Assembly: GCA_003484865.1 (NCBI GenBank)
Contig: DMZT01000215.1
Location: 1-23,995 of the forward strand
DNA from: Stenotrophomonas sp.
GTDB taxonomy: Bacteria; Pseudomonadota; Gammaproteobacteria; Xanthomonadales; Xanthomonadaceae
DNA: 23,995 bases
Direction of reading: 5' to 3'
Shown: positions 16,836 to 23,995 of the stretch, piece by piece
Layout of the letters: every line of letters starts with the position of its first letter
Numbering within the stretch: the first letter of the stretch is position 1
Notes under the pieces: generated by a model
Seen by the model: only the letters and a program-made list of their open reading frames with translations
Told to the model about the DNA's origin: nothing
Databases searched by the model: none
Translations under genes and position numbers: made by a program

Positions 16836-16858
16836 AGCCGACCAACGGTCGGCTCTAC
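16836..16858 (-). repeat. SMAG (REP-type) palindrome in the ftsA-ftsZ gap
   Basis: Read on the minus strand: GTAG, then AGCCGACC-GTT-GGTCGGCT with a perfect 8-bp stem (16836-16843 with 16847-16854, sharing the G of GTAG). The GTAG end and core fit the S. maltophilia SMAG family. It lies 11 bp after the ftsA stop, where the mRNA of a division operon would form a stable stem. Confidence 0.8.
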
Positions 16859-16869
16859 CGCGGGCCGCG

Positions 16870-18105
16870 TCAGAACTCGCCGCGGAACCAGGTTTTGAGT
16901 TTCTTGAACATGCTGCCGGCGCGGCCGGTGGGCAGCGACGGGCGACGCGGGTGTTCGATCTGGCTGCCCATCAGCAGCAGGCCCACGCCGGTGGCATGCA
17001 CCGGGTTGCCCACCACTTCGCCCAGCCCGGTGACGTGCTGCGGAATGCCCACGCGCACCGGCATCTGCAGCATTTCCTCGGCCAGTTCGACCACGCCTTC
17101 CATCTTCGAGGCACCGCCGGTAAGCACCATGCCGGCGCGCACCAGCTCCTCGAAACCGGAGCGGCGCAGTTCGGCCTGCACCATCTCGAAGATCTCTTCG
17201 TAACGGCCCTGCACGGCCTGGGCGAGTGCGTGGCGTGGCATCCGGCGCGGCGGACGATCGCCGACGCTGGGTACCTGGATGCTTTCCTCGGCGGTGGCCA
17301 GCTGGGCCAGGGCGCAGGCATAGCGCACCTTGATCTGCTCGGCTTCCGGCGTCGGCGTGCGCAGCATGTGCGCGATGTCGTTGGTGACGTGGTCGCCAGC
17401 GATCGGCAGCGAGGCGGTGTGGCAGATCGCGCCCTGCACGAACACGGCCAGGTCGGTGGTGCCGGCACCCATGTCGACCAGCACCACGCCCAGCTCGCGC
17501 TCGTCGGCGGTCAGCACGGCCACGCTGGAGGCCAGCGAAGAGAGCACCAGGTCATCGACCTGCAGGCCGCAGCGCTGCACGCACTTGGAGATGTTGGCCG
17601 CCGCCGACTGTGCACACACCACCAGGTGGGCATGCACTTCCAGGCGCACGCCGGTCATGCCGACCGGGTTGCGGATGCCTTCCTGCGAATCGTCCAGCAC
17701 GTACTCGCGCGGGATCGCATGCAGGATCTTCTGGTCGGCCGGGATCGCCACCGCCTTGGCCGCATCCAGCACGCGATCCAGGTCGCCCCAGGTCACTTCG
17801 CCGTCGCGGATCGGCACGATGCCGGGCGAGTTCTTGCACTGCACGTGGTTGCCGGAGATCGAGGCATACACCGAGCGGATTTCGCACCCGGCCATCAGCT
17901 CGGCCTCTTCGACCGCACGCTGGATGGACTGCACGGTGGATTCGATATCCACCACCACGCCGCGCTTGAGACCGCGCGATTCGTGCGAGCCGATGCCGAT
18001 GACCTCGATCGGATTGCCCGGCGAATACTCGCCGACCAGCGCCACCACCTTGGAGGTGCCGATATCCAGACCAACGATCAGTGATTTGTCACCCTTGCGA
18101 TTCAT
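16870..18105 (-). CDS. ftsA: Cell division protein FtsA
   Basis: A 411-residue actin-like ATPase that tethers FtsZ to the membrane and recruits later division proteins. The phosphate-1 loop GLDIGTSKV is at about residues 12-20, and VDMGAGTTDLAVF and VLTGGASKMEG are the second phosphate and adenosine motifs. The C-terminal end SMFKKLKTWFRGEF is the membrane-binding amphipathic helix. AGGA lies upstream of the ATG at 18103-18105, which overlaps the ftsQ stop as ATGA. This indicates translational coupling from ftsQ. Confidence 0.98.
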   Translation of the reverse strand: MNRKGDKSLIVGLDIGTSKVVALVGEYSPGNPIEVIGIGSHESRGLKRGVVVDIESTVQSIQRAVEEAELMAGCEIRSVYASISGNHVQCKNSPGIVPIRDGEVTWGDLDRVLDAAKAVAIPADQKILHAIPREYVLDDSQEGIRNPVGMTGVRLEVHAHLVVCAQSAAANISKCVQRCGLQVDDLVLSSLASSVAVLTADERELGVVLVDMGAGTTDLAVFVQGAICHTASLPIAGDHVTNDIAHMLRTPTPEAEQIKVRYACALAQLATAEESIQVPSVGDRPPRRMPRHALAQAVQGRYEEIFEMVQAELRRSGFEELVRAGMVLTGGASKMEGVVELAEEMLQMPVRVGIPQHVTGLGEVVGNPVHATGVGLLLMGSQIEHPRRPSLPTGRAGSMFKKLKTWFRGEF

Positions 18106-18854
18106 GTCCTGTCCTGCGTCCTGTGCGCCACAGTGGCCGGCGTGGCCGGTGCGGCCGGAGCCGGGGTACCCCAGCTCAGCGTGAAACCATTGGTGTATCG
18201 GAGGTCGGCGCGCTCGATCGGCGCCGCCTGGTTGGCCAGCTGTGGCAGTACGCGCACGAACCGCTGCAGGCGCGAGCGGGCATCGTCGCGCCCCACCACC
18301 ACTTCGGTGCCATTGCTCAGCACCAGCGACCAGCTGCCACGTGCGTCCATGGTGACCCGCTTGACGTCCACCCCGGCCGGCGCGAACAGCGCGCGCGCAT
18401 CGTTGTAGAGCGCCACGACTTCTTCAGTCTGGCTGTCCGGCCCGTCCAGGTCGGGCAGCTCCAGGTCCTGCAGCTTCTTCGGCGTGGCGAACAGCTTGCC
18501 CTGCTCGGAAAGCAGGCGGTCCTGGCCCCAGCGCGCGAACGGCTTGTGCTCGACCAGGGTGATTTCCAGCACGTCCGGCCACTGCTTGCGGACCTGCGCG
18601 CTTTCCACCCACGGCAGCGTTTCGATCGCGTCCTGGGCATCCTGCAGCTTGACCGCGAAGAAGCCGGACTTCGCGTACGGCAACACGACCTGCTGCAGCT
18701 GTTCGGCCGGGACCCGCTTGAACTCACCGTGCACGCGCAGCTTGGCCAACGGCCACCGCTCGGCACCGACCCAGCCGTTGAGCACCGCCACCACGGGCAG
18801 TGCCACGACCGACAGGGCCAGCAACCAGACGAAGATGCGCAGCACCGCGTTCAT
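18102..18854 (-). CDS. ftsQ: Cell division protein FtsQ
   Basis: A 250-residue bitopic membrane protein of the divisome (FtsQLB subcomplex). A short cytoplasmic N-terminus and one membrane segment (about residues 6-26) are followed by a POTRA-type region (about 34-103: [19 protein letters not shown] ... [30 protein letters not shown]) and the FtsQ beta domain. The C-terminal 25 residues are Ala/Pro/Thr-rich. The start overlaps the ddlB stop (ATGA), and the stop overlaps ftsA (ATGA). AGGAG is about 11 bases upstream of the start, rather far. Confidence 0.95.
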   Translation of the reverse strand: MNAVLRIFVWLLALSVVALPVVAVLNGWVGAERWPLAKLRVHGEFKRVPAEQLQQVVLPYAKSGFFAVKLQDAQDAIETLPWVESAQVRKQWPDVLEITLVEHKPFARWGQDRLLSEQGKLFATPKKLQDLELPDLDGPDSQTEEVVALYNDARALFAPAGVDVKRVTMDARGSWSLVLSNGTEVVVGRDDARSRLQRFVRVLPQLANQAAPIERADLRYTNGFTLSWGTPAPAAPATPATVAHRTQDRT

Positions 18855-19834
18855 GCGTGGCTGTGCTCCTGTGCTGCGTGACCCGGCAGGGTCTGTTCCA
18901 GCACGCGCCAGACCAGCTCTTCAAAGCCGATCCCGGCCTGCCTGGCCGATTTGGGCACCAGCGAATGGCTGGTCATGCCCGGCGCGGTGTTCACTTCCAA
19001 CAGGTAGAAGCGGCCGCTGCTGCGGTCGCGCATCACGTCCACCCGGCCCCAGCCACGGCAACCGGCGGCGCGGAACGCGGCCAGTGCGAGGCGGCGGATC
19101 TCGATTTCATCCTCGCCCTCCAGGCCCGGGCACAGGTACTGGGTGTCCTCGGCGATGTACTTGGCGTTGTAGTCGTACCACTGGCCCTTGGGCACGATGC
19201 GGATCGACGGCAGTGCCTGGTCGCCCAGGATCGCCACGGTCAACTCATCACCGACCACCATCTGCTCCATCAGCAGCTGGCCGTCATAGCGCACCGCCAG
19301 CGCGACCGCCTCATCCAGCCCGGCCGCTTCCACCACGCGGCTGATGCCGACGCTGGAGCCTTCGTTGGCCGGCTTGACCACCACCGGCAGGCCGAGCTCG
19401 GCCGCGGCGGCGTGGACATCGGAGGCCTGGTCCAGCGCGATGAAGCGCGGGGTCGGCAGGCCGTGCGACAGCCACACCTGCTTGGTGCGGATCTTGTCCA
19501 TGCTCAACGCCGAGCCCAGCACGTCCGAGCCGGTGTAGGGCACGCCGAAGGCTTCCATCAGGCCCTGCACGATGCCGTCCTCGCCACCGCCGTTATGGCC
19601 GTGGAGGATGTTGAACACGCGGTCGAAGCGCTTCTCGACCAGCGCCAGCGCCAGGGCTGGGATGCCGTCGACCGCGATCGCATCGACGCCGCGCGCGCGC
19701 AGCGCTTCGATCACGTTGCGGCCGGAATCCAGCGAGACGTTGCGCTCGCTGGAGGTGCCCCCCAGCAGCACGGCGACGCGGCCGAACATGGCCGGGTCGG
19801 TGAGGCGCAGCGGCGGGAAGGTCAGCGCGTTCAT
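18851..19834 (-). CDS. ddlB: D-alanine--D-alanine ligase B
   Basis: A 327-residue ATP-grasp enzyme that joins two D-alanines for the peptidoglycan stem peptide. Visible motifs: [16 protein letters not shown] (E30), [41 protein letters not shown], and the C-terminal metal/ATP site [15 protein letters not shown]. The first 15 residues before the conserved FGRVAVL block are an extension, but the ATG overlaps the murC stop as ATGA and AGGAG lies upstream, supporting this start. It lies between murC and ftsQ; murB is not in this stretch of the cluster. Confidence 0.97.
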   Translation of the reverse strand: MNALTFPPLRLTDPAMFGRVAVLLGGTSSERNVSLDSGRNVIEALRARGVDAIAVDGIPALALALVEKRFDRVFNILHGHNGGGEDGIVQGLMEAFGVPYTGSDVLGSALSMDKIRTKQVWLSHGLPTPRFIALDQASDVHAAAAELGLPVVVKPANEGSSVGISRVVEAAGLDEAVALAVRYDGQLLMEQMVVGDELTVAILGDQALPSIRIVPKGQWYDYNAKYIAEDTQYLCPGLEGEDEIEIRRLALAAFRAAGCRGWGRVDVMRDRSSGRFYLLEVNTAPGMTSHSLVPKSARQAGIGFEELVWRVLEQTLPGHAAQEHSHA

Positions 19835-21267
19835 GCCGCCGGGGTCTCCTGGAAACCTTCGCCGGCGATCTGCTGGGCGATGTAGCCGATGTCGCCGGCC
19901 CCCATCATCAGCAGCAGGTCACCGTCCTGCAGCACGTCAGGCAGCACGTGCGCCAGTTCGGCGGCGTTGCCGACCACGACCGGCTCGCTGCGGCCGCGCG
20001 CACGGATGGCGCGGGCCAGCGAACGCGAATCGGCCCCCGGGATCGGCGCTTCGCCGGCCGGGTACACCTCGCTCAGCACCAGCGCATCCACTTCGGACAG
20101 CACGGCGGCAAAGGCATCGAACTGATCGCGGGTACGGCTGTAACGGTGCGGCTGGAACGCCACGACCAGGCGCTGGCTCGGCCAGCCGCCGCGGGCAGCG
20201 GCGAACACGGCGGCCAGCTCACGCGGGTGGTGGCCGTAGTCGTCGATCACGCGGACCTTGGCGCCGGTGTGCGTGGTGACGATGCCCAGGTCATTGAAGC
20301 GGCGGCCGATGCCGGCAAAGCTCTCCAGCGCACGCGCGATCGCGTCCGGGGCCACGCCCAGCTGCCAGCCCACGGCGGCGGCGGCCAGCGCGTTGAGCAC
20401 GTTGTGCGCGCCCGGCAGGGCCAGCGTCACCGGGTGGCTGCTGCCTTCCGGCAGGCGCAGGGTGAAATGCATGCGCGGGCCGTCCTGGACCACGTCCTCG
20501 GCGCGCACGTCGGCGTTGCTGCTCATGCCATAGCTCATGACATGGCGCGGCGTCTGCGCAGCCAATGCGGCCACTTCCGGATCGTCGATACACAGCACCG
20601 CCAGCCCGTAGAACGGCAGGCGCTGCAGGAACTCGGCGAACGCGGCCTGGACGCGGGCGAAATCGTTGCCGTAGTTTTCCAGGTGGTCCGAATCGATGTT
20701 GGTGATCACCGAAACCAGCGGGTTCAGGCGCAGGAAGCTGCCATCGCTCTCGTCGGCTTCGGCCACCAGCCACTGGCCACCGCCGAGCTTGGCGTTGGCA
20801 CCGGCGGCGAGCAGCTGGCCGCCGATCACGAAGGTCGGGTCCAGCCCGCCTTCGCTCAGCACCGCGGCGGTCAGGCTGGTGGTGGTGGTCTTGCCGTGCG
20901 TGCCGGCCACCGCGATGCCGCGGCGGAAGCGCATCAGTTCGGCCAGCATCGCCGCGCGCGGCATGATCGGAATGCGCTGGCTGCGTGCTTCCATCAACTC
21001 CGGGTTGTCATCGCGGATCGCGCTGGAGACGACCACGCAGTCGGTACCGAGCACATTGGCGGCCGAGTGGCCGCGCATCACGCGCGCACCCAGGCCGGCC
21101 AGGCGGCGGGTCGCGGCGTTGTCGGCATTGTCCGAGCCGGACACTTCATAGCCCAGCGTCAGCATCACTTCGGCGATGCCGCTCATGCCGGTGCCACCGA
21201 TGCCGACGAAGTGCACGCGCGGGAACGCGCGTACCAGGTCGTTGGTGTCGTGGAGGCGGCGGATCAT
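19831..21267 (-). CDS. murC: UDP-N-acetylmuramate--L-alanine ligase
   Basis: A 478-residue Mur ligase that adds L-alanine to UDP-MurNAc. Visible features: N-terminal nucleotide-binding [18 protein letters not shown] (about 18-35), the ATP P-loop [10 protein letters not shown] (121-130), [21 protein letters not shown], the central [11 protein letters not shown] block and DDYGHHPRE in the C-terminal domain. The ATG at 21265-21267 is the family start; a longer reading frame to 21456 lies inside murG. GAGG is six bases upstream. The 37 bp between murG and murC contain a 14-codon mini-ORF linked to both genes. Confidence 0.97.
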   Translation of the reverse strand: MIRRLHDTNDLVRAFPRVHFVGIGGTGMSGIAEVMLTLGYEVSGSDNADNAATRRLAGLGARVMRGHSAANVLGTDCVVVSSAIRDDNPELMEARSQRIPIMPRAAMLAELMRFRRGIAVAGTHGKTTTTSLTAAVLSEGGLDPTFVIGGQLLAAGANAKLGGGQWLVAEADESDGSFLRLNPLVSVITNIDSDHLENYGNDFARVQAAFAEFLQRLPFYGLAVLCIDDPEVAALAAQTPRHVMSYGMSSNADVRAEDVVQDGPRMHFTLRLPEGSSHPVTLALPGAHNVLNALAAAAVGWQLGVAPDAIARALESFAGIGRRFNDLGIVTTHTGAKVRVIDDYGHHPRELAAVFAAARGGWPSQRLVVAFQPHRYSRTRDQFDAFAAVLSEVDALVLSEVYPAGEAPIPGADSRSLARAIRARGRSEPVVVGNAAELAHVLPDVLQDGDLLLMMGAGDIGYIAQQIAGEGFQETPAA

Positions 21268-21308
21268 GCGCGGCCTCGCGCCAGGCTGGCGCGCGTAGCG
21301 GTGTTCAT
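21264..21308 (-). CDS. 14-codon mini-ORF bridging murG and murC
   Basis: Its ATG (21306-21308) overlaps the murG TGA as ATGA, and its own TGA (21264-21266) overlaps the murC ATG as ATGA. The predicted peptide is [14 protein letters not shown]. It contains a 7-bp hairpin (21277-21283 with 21287-21293, loop GGC on the plus strand). A role as a translational relay is inferred from the double overlap; the peptide itself is probably not functional. Confidence 0.35.
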   Translation of the reverse strand: MNTATRASLARGRA

Positions 21309-22399
21309 TTGGATTCCTCGAGAATGATGTCGGCGATGCGCTCAGCGGCATCGACCTTGGCCAGGGCACGCGCGGCATTGGCCATCTGCATGCGTCGGGC
21401 GGAATTTTCGGACAAATCGCGCAACACGCCTTCCAGCTGCGTCGCCAGCGTTTCATCCTGCTTCAGCAACACAGCGGCGCCGCGCTCGACCAGATACTCC
21501 GCATTGCGGGTCTGGTGATCGTCGACGGCCGCGGCAAACGGCACCAGCACGCTGCCCACGCCGACCGCGCACAGCTCGGCCAGGGTGGAGGCGCCGGAGC
21601 GGCACACCACCAGATCGGCCCAGGCGAACGCCTCGGCCATATCGGCAATGAAGGGTTCCACGCTTGCCTGCACGCTGGCATCGGCATACGCCTGCAGCGC
21701 CTCGGCATGCAGCTTCTCGCCGCTCTGGTGGCGCACCTGCACCGGCATGCCGGCGCCCAGCGCAGCCAGTGCCTTGGGCACCGCGTTGTTGAGCACGCGT
21801 GCCCCCTGGCTGCCACCGAGGACCAGCAGGCGCAGCGGGCCCTGACGGTTGGCCAGGCGCAGCTCGGGCGGCGTGATCGCGGCGATCTCGGCACGCACCG
21901 GGTTGCCGACCGCTTCCTCACGCTTGGCGAAGCTGCCCGGGAAACCGGCCAGCACGCGGCGCGCGAAGCGCGACAGCACGCGATTGGTCATGCCCGGTGC
22001 GCGGTTCTGTTCGTGCACCAGCAACGGCAGGCCATGCAGGCGCGCGGCGATACCGCCGGGGCCGGAGGCGAAGCCACCGAAGGCGATCACCGCCCGCGGC
22101 TGGCGATCGCGGATCAGGAAGCCGGCCGCGCGGATCGCGCGCAGCAGCCGCAGCGGTGCGCCGATCAGGGCCAGCTTGCCCTTGCCGCGCAGGCCACCGA
22201 TGGCGAGCGTATCGATGTGGATATCGTGCTGCGGCACCAGGCGCGTTTCCATCGCGCCATCGGCACCGAGCCAGGTGACCGGCACGCCGCGTTCGCGCAG
22301 CACCTTGGCCACGGCCAGGCCGGGGAAGATGTGCCCACCGGTACCGCCGGCCATGATCATGACCGGGCGCTGGGACGGATCGAGGCGAGGCGTGCTCAT
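21305..22399 (-). CDS. murG: UDP-GlcNAc:lipid I N-acetylglucosaminyltransferase
   Basis: A 364-residue GT-B glycosyltransferase that converts lipid I to lipid II on the inner face of the membrane. The N-terminal glycine loop GGTGGHIFP begins at residue 18; further blocks are [27 protein letters not shown], the C-domain loop [12 protein letters not shown], and the sugar-nucleotide site [15 protein letters not shown] followed by [17 protein letters not shown]. The ATG overlaps the ftsW stop as ATGA, with GGAGG five bases upstream. The stop overlaps the mini-ORF before murC. Confidence 0.98.
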   Translation of the reverse strand: MSTPRLDPSQRPVMIMAGGTGGHIFPGLAVAKVLRERGVPVTWLGADGAMETRLVPQHDIHIDTLAIGGLRGKGKLALIGAPLRLLRAIRAAGFLIRDRQPRAVIAFGGFASGPGGIAARLHGLPLLVHEQNRAPGMTNRVLSRFARRVLAGFPGSFAKREEAVGNPVRAEIAAITPPELRLANRQGPLRLLVLGGSQGARVLNNAVPKALAALGAGMPVQVRHQSGEKLHAEALQAYADASVQASVEPFIADMAEAFAWADLVVCRSGASTLAELCAVGVGSVLVPFAAAVDDHQTRNAEYLVERGAAVLLKQDETLATQLEGVLRDLSENSARRMQMANAARALAKVDAAERIADIILEESK

Positions 22400-23724
22400 C
22401 CCATCCTCCCCAGCGTCGGTTCGATGCGTTGCTGCATGCGGCTGGTGCCACGGGTGGCGCTGTCGCCCGGTGCGGCATCGCGGTTGCCGCTGTCCTGCAT
22501 CGCCGCGGCGACCGCGCTGGCGCTGTCGGCCTTGGGCACGTCGCCCGGCAGCGGGCCTTCCTGGTCGGCGCCCATGCGCACGGCCTGGCGGCGCTCGGCG
22601 CGGTCCAGTTCATAGGAGACGCGCAGCAGCAGGCCCATCGCCACGCAGGTCATCAGCACACTCGAGCCGCCCGAGGAAATCAGCGGCAGGGTCAGGCCCT
22701 TGGTCGGCAGGATGCCGAGGTTGACCCCGATCGAGACGAAGCTCTGCATGCTGATCCACAGGCCGATGCCGAAGGCGATGTAGCCGGAGAAGTGGCGCTT
22801 CATTTCCACGCAGCGCATGCCCAGCCAGAAGGTGCGGCCGACCAGCAGCGCATACAGCGAAATGATCAGGCAGGTGCCAAGGAAGCCCAGCTCCTCGGCG
22901 GTGACCGAGAAGATGAAATCGGTATGCGCTTCGGGCAGGTAATAGAGCTTCTGCACCGAGTTGCCCAGGCCCACGCCGGTCCACTCGCCACGGCCCACGG
23001 CCATCAGCGCGTTGGACAGCTGGTAGCCGTCGCCCTGCTGATCGGCCCACGGGTCCAGGAAGGAGGTGATGCGGCGCATGCGGTACGGTTCGATGATCGC
23101 CAGCGCGCTCATGCCGACCATGCCGATGATCACCGGCATGGACATGCGCGGCATGTTGACCCCGCCCAGCACCAGCATGCCGGCGGTGATCGCCAGCAGC
23201 AGCGTGGACGAGCCGAAGTCCGGCTGCAGCAGCAACAGCACCACCAGCGCGCCAGCCACGCCCAGCGGCTTGAGCATTGCCGGCCAGGTGGCGTTGACCT
23301 CATCGCGGAAGCGGACCAGGTAGCTGGACAGCCACACGATGTAGAGCACCTTCACCGCTTCGACGGTCTGGAACTTGGAAATACCCAGGTTGATCCAGCG
23401 GCGGGCACCGTTGACGCTGCTGCCCAGGCCCGGGATGAACACCACCACCAGCAGCGCGAAGCAGCCCAGCAGCAGGATCTGGTTGTACTGCTCGATGCTC
23501 TTGAGCTCGGTGCGCATGGCGATGATTGCCAGGCCGATACCCACCGCCAGGAAGATCAGGTGGCGGTTGAGGTAATAGAACGGGCTGCTCATCAGCGCGA
23601 TCGAGCTCGACGCGACCATCACCACGCCCAGCCCGGTGAGCGCGATGATCGCGCCCAGCAGCCACTTGTCGAAGTGGCCTCCGATGGCTTCAAGGCGGGT
23701 TGCCTGGCGCGACAGGTCGTTCAT
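22396..23724 (-). CDS. ftsW: SEDS-family peptidoglycan polymerase FtsW
   Basis: A 442-residue polytopic membrane protein of the SEDS family, the septal glycan polymerase partner of FtsI. About ten membrane segments fill residues 20-375. Conserved blocks include [53 protein letters not shown] and [19 protein letters not shown]. The cytoplasmic C-terminal tail after about residue 380 is long and Ala/Asp/Gly-rich. The ATG shares one base with the mraY stop (TGATG). In E. coli murD lies between mraY and ftsW; here the two are adjacent, so murD is elsewhere. Confidence 0.98.
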   Translation of the reverse strand: MNDLSRQATRLEAIGGHFDKWLLGAIIALTGLGVVMVASSSIALMSSPFYYLNRHLIFLAVGIGLAIIAMRTELKSIEQYNQILLLGCFALLVVVFIPGLGSSVNGARRWINLGISKFQTVEAVKVLYIVWLSSYLVRFRDEVNATWPAMLKPLGVAGALVVLLLLQPDFGSSTLLLAITAGMLVLGGVNMPRMSMPVIIGMVGMSALAIIEPYRMRRITSFLDPWADQQGDGYQLSNALMAVGRGEWTGVGLGNSVQKLYYLPEAHTDFIFSVTAEELGFLGTCLIISLYALLVGRTFWLGMRCVEMKRHFSGYIAFGIGLWISMQSFVSIGVNLGILPTKGLTLPLISSGGSSVLMTCVAMGLLLRVSYELDRAERRQAVRMGADQEGPLPGDVPKADSASAVAAAMQDSGNRDAAPGDSATRGTSRMQQRIEPTLGRMG

Positions 23725-23995
23725 CAGCGGACCTTCAACGTGGCCAGGCCGATCAGCACCAGCACGACCGAGATGATCCAGAAGCGCACGATCACGCGCG
23801 GCTCCGGCCAGCCCTTCAGTTCGAAGTGGTGGTGGATCGGTGCCATGCGGAATACGCGCTTGCCGGTCAGCTTGAACGAGGCGACCTGGATCATCACCGA
23901 CAGCGTCTCGATCACGAACACGCCGCCCATCACCACCAGCACCAGCTCCTGGCGGGTGATCACCGCGATCGTGCCCAGCACCGCACCCAGCGCCA
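23724..23995 (-). CDS. mraY: Phospho-MurNAc-pentapeptide transferase MraY, C-terminal part
   Basis: The last 90 or so residues of MraY, cut by the window edge; the frame stays open to base 95 of the last line. MraY transfers phospho-MurNAc-pentapeptide to undecaprenyl phosphate, making lipid I. The conserved [17 protein letters not shown] motif and the final membrane segments ([39 protein letters not shown]) are clear. The stop overlaps the ftsW start by one base. Confidence 0.97.
   Translation of the reverse strand, partial: ALGAVLGTIAVITRQELVLVVMGGVFVIETLSVMIQVASFKLTGKRVFRMAPIHHHFELKGWPEPRVIVRFWIISVVLVLIGLATLKVR

Noticed and set aside
15304..18084. 926-codon open frame on the plus strand across ftsZ and ftsA
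   Set aside because: It is the antisense of two well-identified division genes and runs through the SMAG element and repeats between them. The translation is low-complexity (His, Asp, Gly, Gln, Ala) with no domain.

Overview
The window is chromosomal DNA from a high-GC gammaproteobacterium of the Xanthomonadaceae, most likely Stenotrophomonas. Three things point there: the gene order (a dcw cluster running into lpxC, dciA, an M23 peptidase, secA and a Nudix gene), close resemblance of the proteins to remembered Xanthomonas/Stenotrophomonas ones, and short palindromes with a GTAG end that match the SMAG family described in Stenotrophomonas maltophilia. The species cannot be fixed from sequence alone.

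Left part (1-9.7 kb): a mix of small units. A truncated secreted-protein gene diverges from ahcY, which has a strong -10 box and a clear SAH riboswitch. After the ahcY terminator come ybaK, a SMAG inverted dimer and a leftward block: secreted alpha/beta hydrolase, LytS-type histidine kinase, LytTR response regulator and a DUF3228 gene. A TIGR01777-family oxidoreductase diverges from metF. metF has a promoter whose spacer is filled by a perfect 14-bp palindrome. A small DUF4124-like secreted protein gene then converges with a Nudix-ThiE fusion gene, overlapping it by 11 bp. ahcY (SAH removal) and metF (methyl-THF supply) both belong to the methionine/activated-methyl cycle.

Right part (9.7-24 kb): the envelope and division cluster, almost all on the minus strand. 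In transcription order it is mraY (partial), ftsW, murG, murC, ddlB, ftsQ, ftsA, ftsZ, lpxC, then the M23 peptidase and secA, with dciA on the plus strand between lpxC and the peptidase. From mraY to ftsA the genes overlap or nearly overlap; the murG-murC junction carries a 14-codon mini-ORF. ftsA and ftsZ are separated by 195 bp that contain a SMAG element. Together these genes build lipid II, assemble the FtsZ ring, commit lipid A synthesis, remodel peptidoglycan and export proteins.

I found no mobile element with a transposase, no CRISPR array, no tRNA/rRNA gene and no clearly new multi-gene system. The most informative signals are regulatory: the riboswitch with a visible anti-Shine-Dalgarno candidate, the metF operator, a shared leaderless-start motif, the murG-murC coupling ORF, and an AT-rich gap between dciA and lpxC that could hold a small RNA.
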